Shown piece after piece: positions 55,019-62,825 of a stretch of DNA of 64,000 nt. How positions within the stretch are numbered: the first letter of the stretch is position 1; every line of letters begins with the position of its first letter. Below the pieces are notes generated by a model. It did no database searches, was not told the DNA's origin, and saw only the letters and a program-made list of their open reading frames with translations. The position numbers and the translations under genes are program-made. Origin of the DNA: JAHEFU01 sp041395205 (GTDB lineage Bacteria > 4484-113 > JAFGCY01); the NCBI GenBank assembly GCA_041395205.1, contig JAWLAZ010000001.1:1178001-1242000 (forward strand). Direction: 5' to 3'.

Positions 55019-56953
55019 CTAGCTTGCTTGCTTCACGGTGTTGATCAGCCCGCCCGCCAGCAGCACGTGGATCTGGCGGCCGCTGAGCGAATGCACGGCG
55101 GTGAAGCTCGTGCCCTTCGTGAGGTTGTCAACCGTTACTTCAGTTCCGCCGCGGATCTGCTCATGCAGGCTGCGGATTGCCAGCCGGTCGCCCTGCTCGA
55201 TGCCGTCGTAGTCAGCCGGGTCGGCGAACTGCAGCGGCACGATCCCGAAGTTGATCAGGTTGTTCCAGTGGATGCGCGCGAAGTCCTTGACGATCACGGC
55301 CTTCACACCGAGGTAGCGCGGGGCGATCGCCGCATGCTCGCGGGAAGAGCCCTGGCCGTAGTTGCTGCCGCCGATGATGATGCTGCCGCCACTCTCCTTC
55401 AAGGCCATGGCGCGGTCGTGGAATTCGCTGTCAACCACGCCGAAGGTGAACTTGCTGATCTCGGGAATGTTGGAGCGGTAGGGCAGGACCTTCGCCCCGG
55501 CGGGCATGATGTGGTCGGTGGAGATGTTGTCAGCGGTCTTGAGGATCACCGTGCTCTCGATCTCGGCGGGCGTCGCGCCGAAGTCCTCCAGCGGCACGAT
55601 GTTCGGACCGCGCTCCACCACGACCGCGCTGGCATCCGCCGGCGGGTCGATGATCATCCGGTCGTCAACGAGGTACTGCTCCGGCATCTCGACCGCCGGG
55701 TACTCGCCCCAGTCGCGCGGGTCGGTGATCTCGCCGCGCAGTGCGCTGACAACGGCCACCTCCGGGCTGCAGAGGTAGACGTAGGCGTCCTTCGTGCCGC
55801 TGCGGCCGAGGAAGTTGCGGTTGAAGGTGCGCAGGCTCACGCCCTGGCTGGGCGGGGCCTGGCCCATGCCGATGCAGGGCCCGCAGGCGCTTTCGAGGAT
55901 GCGCGCCCCGGCGGCGATGATGTCGGCCAGCATGCCGTTGGCGGCGATTTCATTGAAGACATTGCGGCTGCCGGGGGTGAGTGTCATGCTGACGTTGTCA
56001 GCGACGATGTTGCCCTTCAGCACATTGGCGCAGATTGCCAGGTCGTGGTAGCTGGAGTTGGTGCAGCTGCCGACGCAGACCTGGTGCAGCTTGGTGCCCG
56101 CCACCTCGCGCACCGGGACCACGAGATCCGGGTTGCTGGGCTTGGCGATCAGCGGCTCCAGTTCGTCGAGGTTGATCTCGATCAGTTCGTCATACGCCGC
56201 ATCGGCGTCCGGCAGCAGTTCGTGCCAGCTTTCACCGCGGCCCATCGCCTCGAGGTACTTCTTCGTCTGCCAGTCACTCGGGAACAGGCTGGTCGTCGCA
56301 CCGAGCTCTGCTCCCATGTTGCAGACCGTGCTGCGTGCCGGCACGTCCAGGCATTCGATGCCCGGGCCGTGATATTCGAAGATCTTCCCGAAGCCGCCCT
56401 TCACGGTCAGGCGCCTGAGCATTTCGAGGATGATGTCCTTGCTGGCCACCCAGGGCTGCAGTTTGCCCGTAAGTCTGACGCCGACGATCTTCGGGCAGGG
56501 CAGGTAGTAGGCTCCGCCGCCGGCTGCCACGGCCACATCCAGGCCGCCAGCGCCGATCGCGATCATCCCGAGCCCGCCGCCGGTCGGTGTGTGCGAGTCG
56601 CTGCCGAGCAGGGTGCGGCCCGGTGCGCCGAAGCGCTCGAGGTGTACCTGGTGGCAGATCCCGTTGCCGGGGCGGCTGTAGTGGATGCCGAGTTTCTGCG
56701 CCACGCTCTGCAGGTAGCGGTGGTCATCCGCGTTGCGGAAGTCGCTCTGCAGCATGTTGTGGTCAACGTAGGTCACGCTGCGTTCGGTCTTGACCCTGTC
56801 GAGGCCCATGGCCTCCAGCTCCAGCATCACCATCGTGCCGGTGGCATCCTGGTGCAGGGTCTGGTCGATGCGGATGCCGATCTCATTGCCGATGGCGAGC
56901 TCGCCGTCGACGAGATGCTGCTTGAGGATCTTTGTGGCTACTGAGTCTCCCAT
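55019..56953 (-). CDS. Aconitate hydratase (short, Aquifex-type)
   Basis: 644-residue aconitase, catalysing citrate-isocitrate isomerisation in the TCA cycle. All three cluster cysteines are present: Gly-Ser-Cys297-Thr-Asn-Ser and Cys357-Gly-Pro-Cys360. Other active-site motifs are Ser-Arg-Pro-Gly-Asn-Gly-Ile, Asp-Ser-His-Thr-Pro and Gly-Ser-Ser-Arg-Glu-His in the swivel domain. The length is that of the shorter bacterial aconitases rather than the about 900-residue AcnA or AcnB. It is the likely functional partner or ancestor of the Cys-to-Ser paralog 264 bp downstream. Homoaconitase or 2-methyl-aconitase activity cannot be excluded from sequence. Confidence 0.93.
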   Translation of the reverse strand: MGDSVATKILKQHLVDGELAIGNEIGIRIDQTLHQDATGTMVMLELEAMGLDRVKTERSVTYVDHNMLQSDFRNADDHRYLQSVAQKLGIHYSRPGNGICHQVHLERFGAPGRTLLGSDSHTPTGGGLGMIAIGAGGLDVAVAAGGGAYYLPCPKIVGVRLTGKLQPWVASKDIILEMLRRLTVKGGFGKIFEYHGPGIECLDVPARSTVCNMGAELGATTSLFPSDWQTKKYLEAMGRGESWHELLPDADAAYDELIEINLDELEPLIAKPSNPDLVVPVREVAGTKLHQVCVGSCTNSSYHDLAICANVLKGNIVADNVSMTLTPGSRNVFNEIAANGMLADIIAAGARILESACGPCIGMGQAPPSQGVSLRTFNRNFLGRSGTKDAYVYLCSPEVAVVSALRGEITDPRDWGEYPAVEMPEQYLVDDRMIIDPPADASAVVVERGPNIVPLEDFGATPAEIESTVILKTADNISTDHIMPAGAKVLPYRSNIPEISKFTFGVVDSEFHDRAMALKESGGSIIIGGSNYGQGSSREHAAIAPRYLGVKAVIVKDFARIHWNNLINFGIVPLQFADPADYDGIEQGDRLAIRSLHEQIRGGTEVTVDNLTKGTSFTAVHSLSGRQIHVLLAGGLINTVKQAS

Positions 56954-57043
56954 GCTTGTCTCCTGTGAATCAAACGAATGCAGACGGCCTTGACCGTCCG
57001 GGAAGAATTAAATCGTCGTGGATGCGGGCCTGGCCGCAGGGGA

Positions 57044-57139
57044 TTAGGTAGGGGTGGAGGCGAGGAGCTTGGTCTGCAGGACCTTTGCGCTGCAGCAGCG
57101 GTAGGTGCGGGCGAAACGTGTGATCATGTCACGTCCCAC
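57044..57139 (-). CDS. Possible small protein, 31 aa
   Basis: A 31-codon frame on the minus strand starts at GTG 57139 with AAGGAG six bases upstream and stops 90 bp before the aconitase gene. The product is basic (Gly-Arg-Asp-Met-Ile-Thr-Arg-Phe-Ala-Arg, Cys-Cys) and unlike anything I know. The ribosome binding site is the main support. It could be a small protein or a leader peptide of the aconitase transcript. Confidence 0.35.
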   Translation of the reverse strand: MGRDMITRFARTYRCCSAKVLQTKLLASTPT

Positions 57140-57270
57140 GGTTTTCTCCTTCTCGAATGTCACCGATGGATATTGTACCGCCATGCGCCGGGCGCTATTG
57201 CAGGCTGCATGGGAATGTAAGCTGAGCAGACTGGAACAGGCTGACAGGCATGCAGGAATGATTTTCGGTT

Positions 57271-57708
57271 TCAGAAGGAAAGACTGAATGAATCCGCTGC
57301 ACCGTTGTACACAAGAACTGCGCTTGCAAGGATGTCCCGGCCGAGAATGCAGTCAATCCGGCTGTCCTGCCAGTCCTCCATTTCAAGTACTGATATCTGC
57401 CGGCTGTAGTGCGTGGCATCCTGCGGGATGCAGAGTAGCAGATTGAAGATCGCGCAATCCACCGGTGCTGCAAATCCCGCAACGCGGGCCTTGCCAATCG
57501 CGGTCAGACACAGAGGATCAAGCAGGCCACCGCGGATGATGCTGTGGCTGGCACCTGTATCCACCAGCGCAACAGCCTTGAGTGTGGTGGCGGCGTCCTG
57601 ATCTGCTGGATCATGGTATTGCAGTAATGATCCAGGGATGCCAAAGCTGACATTGATGACAACTCCGCGCATTGTCAGTTCGGCAGCGGAGCAGTGGGTA
57701 TGGGGCAT
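57271..57708 (-). CDS. Retropepsin-like aspartic protease, cassette 1
   Basis: 145 residues from ATG 57708, ten bases after the stop of the small gene. Single-lobed clan AA protease fold: catalytic Ala-Leu-Val-Asp-Thr-Gly-Ala-Ser (about 51-58) and a late Ile-Leu-Gly-Arg-Asp-Ile-Leu (about 119-125), followed by strands ending Ser-Phe-Ser-Leu-Ser-Phe. Such bacterial proteins should work as homodimers. The second cassette at 59092-59792 is homologous with the same order, so the two genes form a conserved module. Target unknown; a stress or protein-quality role, or a toxin-antitoxin-like pair, are both guesses. Confidence 0.75.
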   Translation of the reverse strand: MPHTHCSAAELTMRGVVINVSFGIPGSLLQYHDPADQDAATTLKAVALVDTGASHSIIRGGLLDPLCLTAIGKARVAGFAAPVDCAIFNLLLCIPQDATHYSRQISVLEMEDWQDSRIDCILGRDILASAVLVYNGAADSFSLSF

Positions 57709-57718
57709 GAGGCCGTGA

Positions 57719-57949
57719 TCAATGGATATTGATGACTTCGTCAATCGGAAGAATCTGCCTGACGAGAAATGCCACCTTGCCAAGCTGGGAGTAGCCGGCG
57801 TTTGCCGCAGAATTTTCATCCGGATAGATGCCCAGGATCTCTGACCTGTAAATCAGTACATATTCTCCAGCGTGCCGGGCGAGCAGTGCGGGCTTATGTG
57901 CCTCATATGCTCTCAATTCTTCCTCAAGCAATTCGGATACTCTGGACAA
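57719..57949 (-). CDS. Small partner protein of cassette 1
   Basis: 76 residues from TTG 57949, which has AGGAG seven bases upstream; the frame is open to 58000 but that part is not shared with the paralog. The core reads Glu-Leu-Arg-Ala-Tyr, Leu-Leu-Ala-Arg-His-Ala-Gly-Glu-Tyr-Val-Leu-Ile, Ile-Leu-Gly-Ile, Ala-Gly-Tyr and Phe-Leu-Val-Arg-Gln-Ile-Leu-Pro. This resembles the short DUF5678-type proteins that often precede retropepsin-like genes. Function unknown. Confidence 0.7.
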   Translation of the reverse strand: MSRVSELLEEELRAYEAHKPALLARHAGEYVLIYRSEILGIYPDENSAANAGYSQLGKVAFLVRQILPIDEVINIH

Positions 57950-58095
57950 TACAATTCTCCTGATGCAATCAATGCAAACAGATCGTACCTGAGCGTCCAC
58001 AGATTGTCAAGTATTGAATAAATATTCACTTATTTATACTGAGTAACACTGAGCAGGTGGGGAAACCCGGACCCTGATTTCGGTTCAGATTCCCT

Positions 58096-58188
58096 TTCCG
58101 TCTCGTGCAAGCACTCGACGGTCTGCAAACCGTCGCGAAACAAGTTCCGCTCCTCTTGCACGCTGCATCTTCCAATCTGCCGTAACTT
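58096..58188. repeat. 93-bp repeat, copy 1
   Basis: Matches 60225-60317 in the same orientation with only two mismatches, although its neighbours are different. It contains one variant end of the dispersed unit (TGCAAGCACTCGACGGTCTG) followed by AAACCGTCGCGAAACAAGTT. Confidence 0.85.
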
Positions 58189-58198
58189 CTGCGCGACC

Positions 58199-58219
58199 GC
58201 CGGCGATGAATTCGCCGGC
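58199..58219. repeat. Hairpin with TGAAT loop
   Basis: GCCGGCGA (58199-58206), loop TGAAT, TCGCCGGC (58212-58219): a perfect 8-bp stem. It has the same loop as the hairpins at 60092-60108 and 60115-60131, with an unrelated stem. Confidence 0.8.
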
Positions 58220-58250
58220 CAGCGCCAGACCAGATTCTCTTGCCGTCTCG

Positions 58251-58655
58251 TGCAAGCACTCGACGGTCCGCAATCCAGCTCAGAGCAAGCTCCTCGCTGC
58301 CAGATGCTGCTTCCGCCTCACGCAAGCGCTCGGCGGTCTGCAATCCAGCTCGAAGCAAGCTCCTCGCTGCCTGATGCTTCTTCCGCCTCACGCAAGCGCT
58401 CGGCGGCCTGCAATCCAGCTCAGAGCATAGCTCCTCGCTGCCAGATGCTGCTTCCGCCTCACGCAAGCGCTCGGCGGTCTGCAATCCAGCTCGAAGCAAG
58501 CTCCTCGCTGCCAGATGCTGCTTCCGCCTCACGCAAGCGCTCGGCGGTCTGCAATCCAGCTCGAAGCAAGCTCCTCGCTGCCAGATGCTGCTTCCGCCTC
58601 ACGCAAGCGCTTGGCGGTCTGCAATCCAGCTCGAAGCAAGCTCCTCGCTGATTGC
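58251..58655. repeat. Tandem array of the 70-bp unit, six copies
   Basis: The conserved start (TGCAAGC.CTCG.CGG.C.GC) occurs at 58251, 58321, 58391, 58462, 58532 and 58602, so the period is 70 bp (once 71). Each unit reads on through AATCCAGCTC(G)AAGCAAGCTCC, TCGCTGCCAGATGCT and GCTTCCGCCTCACGC. Units 4-6 are nearly identical, the first two more diverged. There are no variable spacers as in CRISPR. Reading frames across it are open on both strands only because of composition. Confidence 0.9.
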
Positions 58656-59085
58656 CTGTCCCGGTGCCAATGCCCAGCATAGTTGCCAGTCTGATTTCCG
58701 GTAGCTGCCGTTTACGGCCTGACCCGGCGTGAACGCCGGACTACCTGCAACCCGACCCGGATGCGCGAATGCGCAGTAATGTCACGCTGTTGCGTTCCTG
58801 CGCTACGCGCTCCATGCTCACTCCCTTTAGTGAAGGCATTCACGGGTTTGAAATTCAGCCAACGATTCCTTATTGCCAGGCTGACGTCTGGCCTCCTCGC
58901 CTGGTTTGCGCCAGACCTCCATCTGGCGGCTTTATGCCACCACTTCTGCGGGTTAAATGCTCAGATTCCCCTCATTCTGTTTCCGTCTCTTGCCATCTGA
59001 CAATTGCCAGTCGGACATCAGCTAGCAGGCCGTTCACGGCCTGACAGAGGGAGTGGAATTTTGTTTGCCGCGCCTTGTTTTCCGG
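58656..59085. repeat. Repeat-rich intergenic region
   Basis: Contains CCGGCG-TGAA-CGCCGG (58724-58739), a copy of the CCCGACCCGGATGCGCGAATGCGCAG element (58749-58776), a GCCAGA-CCTCCA-TCTGGC hairpin (about 58911-58928) and other decayed hairpins joined by CCTCC. No credible gene. Confidence 0.65.
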
Positions 59086-59091
59086 TCCCTG

Positions 59092-59526
59092 TCAGCTGGA
59101 AGCGCTGCTGAAACTCAGCATGAAGCTGCGTTTGATTCCATCATAGGTGAACACGCATTCCTGAAGGACATCACGTCCGATCAGACACTGGATTCCCTGG
59201 CTTCCGGAAATGCGTGCCCCGATCATTCCGATCTCGGTGTCATAAGCCCCATGTAGCTGAGGAATCTGCAGGTGAAGGTTGAACAAGGGCAACTCAAGCG
59301 GGGCATGCAGGCTGCTGACGGTGAGCATGTCCTCCGCATGCATTCTGAGCTCGTGCATGATGCCGATGTCTATCACACTCATGCTGGAACCGGTGTCAAG
59401 CAATGCCGTGACGGTGCGTGGCGCAGCAGCGACAGCGCCGGAAAACAGTCTCAATTTCCTGAGCTGAACCGGCAGGCCGATGTACGCAGTGAGGATCGGT
59501 CCCGTGCTGCCCACCTCATATCTCAT
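59092..59526 (-). CDS. Retropepsin-like aspartic protease, cassette 2
   Basis: 144 residues, homologous to the product of 57271-57708. It has the catalytic motif Ala-Leu-Leu-Asp-Thr-Gly-Ser-Ser (about 42-49), a helix, then Cys-Leu-Ile-Gly-Arg-Asp-Val-Leu (about 115-122) and a closing Phe-Thr-Tyr-Asp-Gly...Phe-Met-Leu-Ser-Phe. It starts 20 bases after the stop of the small partner gene. It is clearly diverged from cassette 1, so the duplication is not recent or the cassettes arrived separately. Confidence 0.75.
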   Translation of the reverse strand: MRYEVGSTGPILTAYIGLPVQLRKLRLFSGAVAAAPRTVTALLDTGSSMSVIDIGIMHELRMHAEDMLTVSSLHAPLELPLFNLHLQIPQLHGAYDTEIGMIGARISGSQGIQCLIGRDVLQECVFTYDGIKRSFMLSFSSASS

Positions 59527-59546
59527 CTGCGACCAGTGCTCTGTAT

Positions 59547-59792
59547 CTACTCGGCGGATATCAGCGGCATGTCAACCGGCAGGTCCACTGGCAACACCTG
59601 ATGCACGAGGAAGGGAGCATCCGTGCATTGCTGATAGCCCGCATTGGAGGCCGATTGCCTGTCTTCAAAAACGCCGAGGATCCTGTCGGCAACAATCAGA
59701 ACGAACTTGCCCTCATATCGAGCAAGCAGGTCAGGCTTATGCCTGGCATAGGTTTCAAGTTCCTGTCGCAGCGGTGTTCTGGCTTCCAACAT
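59547..59792 (-). CDS. Small partner protein of cassette 2
   Basis: 81 residues, homologous to the product of 57719-57949: Leu-Glu-Thr-Tyr-Ala-Arg-His-Lys-Pro-Asp-Leu-Leu-Ala-Arg-Tyr-Glu-Gly-Lys-Phe-Val-Leu-Ile, Ile-Leu-Gly-Val, Ala-Gly-Tyr, Phe-Leu-Val-His-Gln-Val-Leu-Pro. The C-terminus is longer and Pro-rich. It is the first gene of the two-gene cassette; a GATGAG weak ribosome site precedes the ATG. Same uncertainty of function as its paralog. Confidence 0.7.
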   Translation of the reverse strand: MLEARTPLRQELETYARHKPDLLARYEGKFVLIVADRILGVFEDRQSASNAGYQQCTDAPFLVHQVLPVDLPVDMPLISAE

Positions 59793-59929
59793 CTGATTCT
59801 CATCGTAACCAGCAAGGCAGCTGCAGTTTGGCCGAACTTGCCATGCCCTCTGGTTAGTAAGATTGTAACGGGCTCAATCTGATTTGTCAATATCTGAATA
59901 TATATTCATTTTATATTCCAGGCATTGGC

Positions 59930-60390
59930 TTCAAATGCTGGCATGCTGATACCCGCTCGGAAAAAGCTCCATTCCTCTTTCCACTCGTGAAAGTCCCGCC
60001 CTGGCGGGACGGGCCTGCAATCCAGCCAACGATTCCTAGTTGCCAGACAGAGGTCTGGCCTCCTTACCTGGCTTGCGCAAACGCTACAGCAGGCGGCTGA
60101 ATGCCGCCATTCCTGCGAGCTGAATGCTCGCGCTCCATTCTCCTTCCCGCTCGTGCAAGTCCCGCCCTGGCGGGACGGGCCTGCAATCCAGCTCGAAGCT
60201 AAGCTCCTCGCTGCCAGATGCTTCTTCCGTCTCGTGCAAGCACTCGACGGTCTGCAAACCGTCGCGAAACAAGTTCCGCTCCTCTTGCACGCTGCAACTT
60301 CCAATCTCCCGTAACTTCAACCCGACCCGGATGCGCGAATGCGCAGCCGCAGGGTCAGACTGCTGAAGCTTTAGCTGAAGCAGAAAATCA
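59930..60390. repeat. Repeat island with swapped-cassette units
   Basis: Two 70-bp-type units here have the usual TGCAAG...CTGCAATCCAGC frame, but their centre is replaced by a TCCCGCC-GGCGGGA hairpin (around 59991-60020 and 60158-60192). There are also hairpins GGCGGC-TGAAT-GCCGCC (60092-60108) and GCGAGC-TGAAT-GCTCGC (60115-60131), the second copy of the 93-bp repeat (60225-60317), and the CCCGACCCGGATGCGC element (60319-60346). Confidence 0.8.
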
Positions 60391-60391
60391 A

Positions 60392-60415
60392 AAGGCCAGC
60401 CCGCAGGCTGGCCTT
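60392..60415 (-). terminator. Terminator of the WD40 gene
   Basis: AAGGCCAGCC with GGCTGGCCTT (10-bp stem, CGCA loop on the plus strand). On the minus strand it is followed by TTGATTTTCT. It lies 28 bp after the stop of the minus-strand gene. Confidence 0.8.
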
Positions 60416-60442
60416 GATTGATCTCTTCCTGAATTGCGGATT

Positions 60443-61390
60443 CTAGAAGTTGGAACCCCAGACGCGGACCTTGTAGTCAGCACCACCGGTGAAGATGGTG
60501 TCATCGCTGACGGTGAAGGCCTTGACGCCCAGCACGTGGGCCTGGAAGTCGCCGACCATCTGGCCGTGGTCATTCCACAGGCGAATGTGGCCATCCTCAC
60601 CGCCGGTGACGACGAGGCCGTTGGCGCTGTAGATGGTGTTGACATTGCCGGCGTGGGCGCGGACCTCGCAGGTCTGCGTGCCGGTCGCGGCGTCCCAGGC
60701 GCGGAACTCACCGTTGGTGCCGCCCGCCACCAGGCAGGACTCACCCTTGGAGAAGCTCAGGCACAGCACCTCGGCATTCTCGAAGGCCTGCACGCTGTTC
60801 TCCAGACGGCCCGCAAGGGTGTCGAAGAAGGCGATGGAGCCGTCGGCGCCGCCGCTGAACATGAACTCAGCCTCGCTGTTGACGAGCAGGTCGTTCACGC
60901 CGTTGACATGGGAGAAGGCCTCCCAGTTGAGCACGAAGATGTCATCCTCGCCCTCGACTTCCCAGCTGCGCACGAAGCCATCCTCGCCGCCGCTGTAGAG
61001 GAATTCATCGTTGACGTCGAAGGTCACCGTGTTCACCGGGCCGTCGTGGGCCGGGAAGGCCAGCTCAAGCTCGGCGGTCAGGGCATCCCAGACCTGGATG
61101 AAGCCGTCGTTGCCGGCCGTGGCCACAAGCGAACCGTCATTGCTCACCGCGATGTCGTTAACGCCGGTCAGGCAGGCCTGAACCTCAAGGATCATCTCAA
61201 GGCTGTCGGGGTCCCAGATACGCACGCGGCCATCCTTGCCGGCGCTGTACAGGATGCCGTCAACCGGGTTGACCCCCAGGGCGTTCACGGATGCAAAGTG
61301 GGCATCGATTGTTCCCTCGAGCTCCGCCGGAGCAGCGGCCGCACTGCAGATCAGCACGATCAGGCTCAATGCTGCAAGAAGAATCCGCAT
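60443..61390 (-). CDS. Secreted seven-bladed WD40 protein
   Basis: 315 residues from ATG 61390, which has TTGGAGGG seven bases upstream; a longer open frame to 61417 is less likely. A signal peptide (Leu-Ile-Val-Leu-Ile-Cys-Ser-Ala-Ala-Ala) is followed by seven WD40 repeats of about 40 residues, each with Gly-(Gly/Lys/Asn)-(Asp/Glu)-Asp/Ala-Gly and a (Trp/Phe)-(Asp/Glu/Asn) end. That makes one complete seven-bladed propeller with almost nothing else. WD40 proteins are usually cytoplasmic, so export is notable. The lipobox is absent. Probably a periplasmic interaction scaffold; partner unknown. Confidence 0.85.
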   Translation of the reverse strand: MRILLAALSLIVLICSAAAAPAELEGTIDAHFASVNALGVNPVDGILYSAGKDGRVRIWDPDSLEMILEVQACLTGVNDIAVSNDGSLVATAGNDGFIQVWDALTAELELAFPAHDGPVNTVTFDVNDEFLYSGGEDGFVRSWEVEGEDDIFVLNWEAFSHVNGVNDLLVNSEAEFMFSGGADGSIAFFDTLAGRLENSVQAFENAEVLCLSFSKGESCLVAGGTNGEFRAWDAATGTQTCEVRAHAGNVNTIYSANGLVVTGGEDGHIRLWNDHGQMVGDFQAHVLGVKAFTVSDDTIFTGGADYKVRVWGSNF

Positions 61391-61636
61391 CGTAAAACCC
61401 TCCAAATGTTGTTTCACCGCCGCTCTGAATGGATCTGGCGGCTCTCAACCACAGTGCGATAACGCTAGAGGTTAACGCCCCGAATACAATATCCGGCCCC
61501 TACGGGCCCAATCGAACACATAATTTAGCATTTTTCGCCCGTTTTGCCTATATCCGGTCCATATTATCTCCGGGCCACTGCCCCGTGGAAACGCCGCTCC
61601 CGGCCCTCGGTTACACTTGCCACGGAGGGATCCCCA
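61391..61636. promoter_or_regulatory. Divergent promoter region
   Basis: An AT-richer stretch between the divergent WD40 and hypothetical genes. ATATCCGG occurs twice (61488-61495 and 61550-61557) as a possible operator, and TATTAT (61562-61567) is a candidate -10 for the rightward gene. No -35 stands out. Confidence 0.35.
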
Positions 61637-62326
61637 ATGAAATATGGTCTGCCCGCTGTGCTGCTGCCGGCCCTGGCCGCCCTGCTCATGCTGCTGCTGA
61701 GTCCCGGCCTGGCCATCGCGGACACCGAATTCCTGAACGACAAGGCCTTCCAGTTCGGCATGAGCCAGAAGGATGCCGCCGAGCTGCTCTACGGTGAGAA
61801 GCATTCAAAGGACTGGGAGATCGCCTACGACGTCGCCACGCGCAGCACCTGGGAAATCGCCTGCCGCCACCACGAGGAAGTGCAGTACGTCGTGCGCTTC
61901 TATGAGGGCCGCTGCATCTACGTCGAGAAGCGCAGCGAAATGGAAGGCAAGGACATGGAGAAGGCCATCAGCAAGCTCTTCGATGCGAACGGCAATACCT
62001 CCGAGGCTGCCGGCAACACCGCCGAAAGCCAGTTCTTCGCACGCTGGACCCGCGACGAGCGCAGCATGGAGCTGATGGCGATGCGCCGCCGCGGCGGGAA
62101 GTTCCTGCTGAGCTACCAGGACGCGGAGCTCGGGCTCGTGAACGAAGCGATGCTCGTGCGCGACCGCGAACTCAAGGAAGGGCGGATGGTGATCGACCCC
62201 CTGACCGGCAAGGCCGTGCTGCATGTGCAGAGCGGCGAGCAGCAGGCCGAAGGGCAGGGCGAGTCCGGATCCGCCGATGAAGCCCAGCCTGAGCCGGAGC
62301 GCAGCGAGGATCCCGACAAGGCCTGA
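61637..62326 (+). CDS. Secreted hypothetical protein
   Basis: 229 residues from ATG 61637 (CGGAGGG seven bases upstream). The signal peptide has a long hydrophobic core ending Leu-Ala-Ile-Ala. The mature part (about 30-190) is mixed alpha/beta with repeated Arg/Glu helices, Val-Val-Arg-Phe-Tyr-Glu-Gly-Arg-Cys-Ile-Tyr, and a closing Val-Leu-His-Val strand. The last 35 residues are an acidic Gln/Glu/Pro/Ser tail without structure. No family recognised. It ends six bases from the convergent peroxiredoxin gene. Confidence 0.65.
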   Translation: MKYGLPAVLLPALAALLMLLLSPGLAIADTEFLNDKAFQFGMSQKDAAELLYGEKHSKDWEIAYDVATRSTWEIACRHHEEVQYVVRFYEGRCIYVEKRSEMEGKDMEKAISKLFDANGNTSEAAGNTAESQFFARWTRDERSMELMAMRRRGGKFLLSYQDAELGLVNEAMLVRDRELKEGRMVIDPLTGKAVLHVQSGEQQAEGQGESGSADEAQPEPERSEDPDKA

Positions 62327-62332
62327 GCCGGA

Positions 62333-62797
62333 TCAGTCCGCCGCCGGCAGATCCCGCAGGATCTCCAGCGCACGCGCTGCATGCAGCTTCATGTCGATCG
62401 CGCTGTTGCAGTAGCCCGCGATCTTTCCCTCCCGGTCAATCACGTATGTCACCCGGCCGGGGATTCCCGCCAGCTCCTGCGCCCCGTAATCCCTGCGCAC
62501 GCTGTTCTCGGTATCAGCGAGCAGGCTCAGTTCATAGCCCTCAGCCTCACAGAAGGACTGGTGGCTGTCCACACCGTCGCCACTGATCCCGAACAGTGCG
62601 GCATCGAATTCCTCGAACTCCGCGCGGCGGCGGTTGAATTCGTGCAGCTCCAGGGTGCAGCCACTGGTGGCGTCCTTTGGATAGAAGATCAGCACCACGG
62701 GCTGGCTGCCCTGGAACTCCGCCAGGCTGACCTGGCTGCCATGCTGGTTGGGCAGGCTGAATTGCGGGGCTTCGGTGCCCGGCTGCAGCAGTTTCAT
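62333..62797 (-). CDS. Peroxiredoxin of the Bcp/PrxQ type
   Basis: 154 residues from ATG 62797 (GGGAGGAA upstream), a thiol peroxidase that reduces hydrogen peroxide and organic peroxides. The peroxidatic motif is Phe-Tyr-Pro-Lys-Asp-Ala-Thr-Ser-Gly-Cys-Thr, with Thr and Cys in place but Ser where Pro is usual. The resolving cysteine five residues later in classical Bcp proteins is absent (Leu-Glu-Leu-His-Glu), so it is a 1-Cys type or uses the later Phe-Cys-Glu cysteine. It lies 28 bp downstream of the glutamine amidotransferase gene on the same strand, likely one transcript. Confidence 0.88.
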   Translation of the reverse strand: MKLLQPGTEAPQFSLPNQHGSQVSLAEFQGSQPVVLIFYPKDATSGCTLELHEFNRRRAEFEEFDAALFGISGDGVDSHQSFCEAEGYELSLLADTENSVRRDYGAQELAGIPGRVTYVIDREGKIAGYCNSAIDMKLHAARALEILRDLPAAD

Positions 62798-62825
62798 GCG
62801 CTTCCTCCCGTCAGGCTGCAGCCGT

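Noticed and set aside
54896..56944. Very long plus-strand frame opposite aconitase
   Set aside because: Antisense of a highly conserved enzyme gene; length is due to high GC.
58026..58651. Long open frames on both strands across the tandem array (Arg/Ala/Glu- or Ser/Ala/Pro-rich)
   Set aside because: They follow the 70-bp repeat, exist on both strands, and have no start signals or protein-like composition.
58251..58655. CRISPR array
   Set aside because: The full 70-bp unit is repeated without unique spacers, and no cas gene is present.
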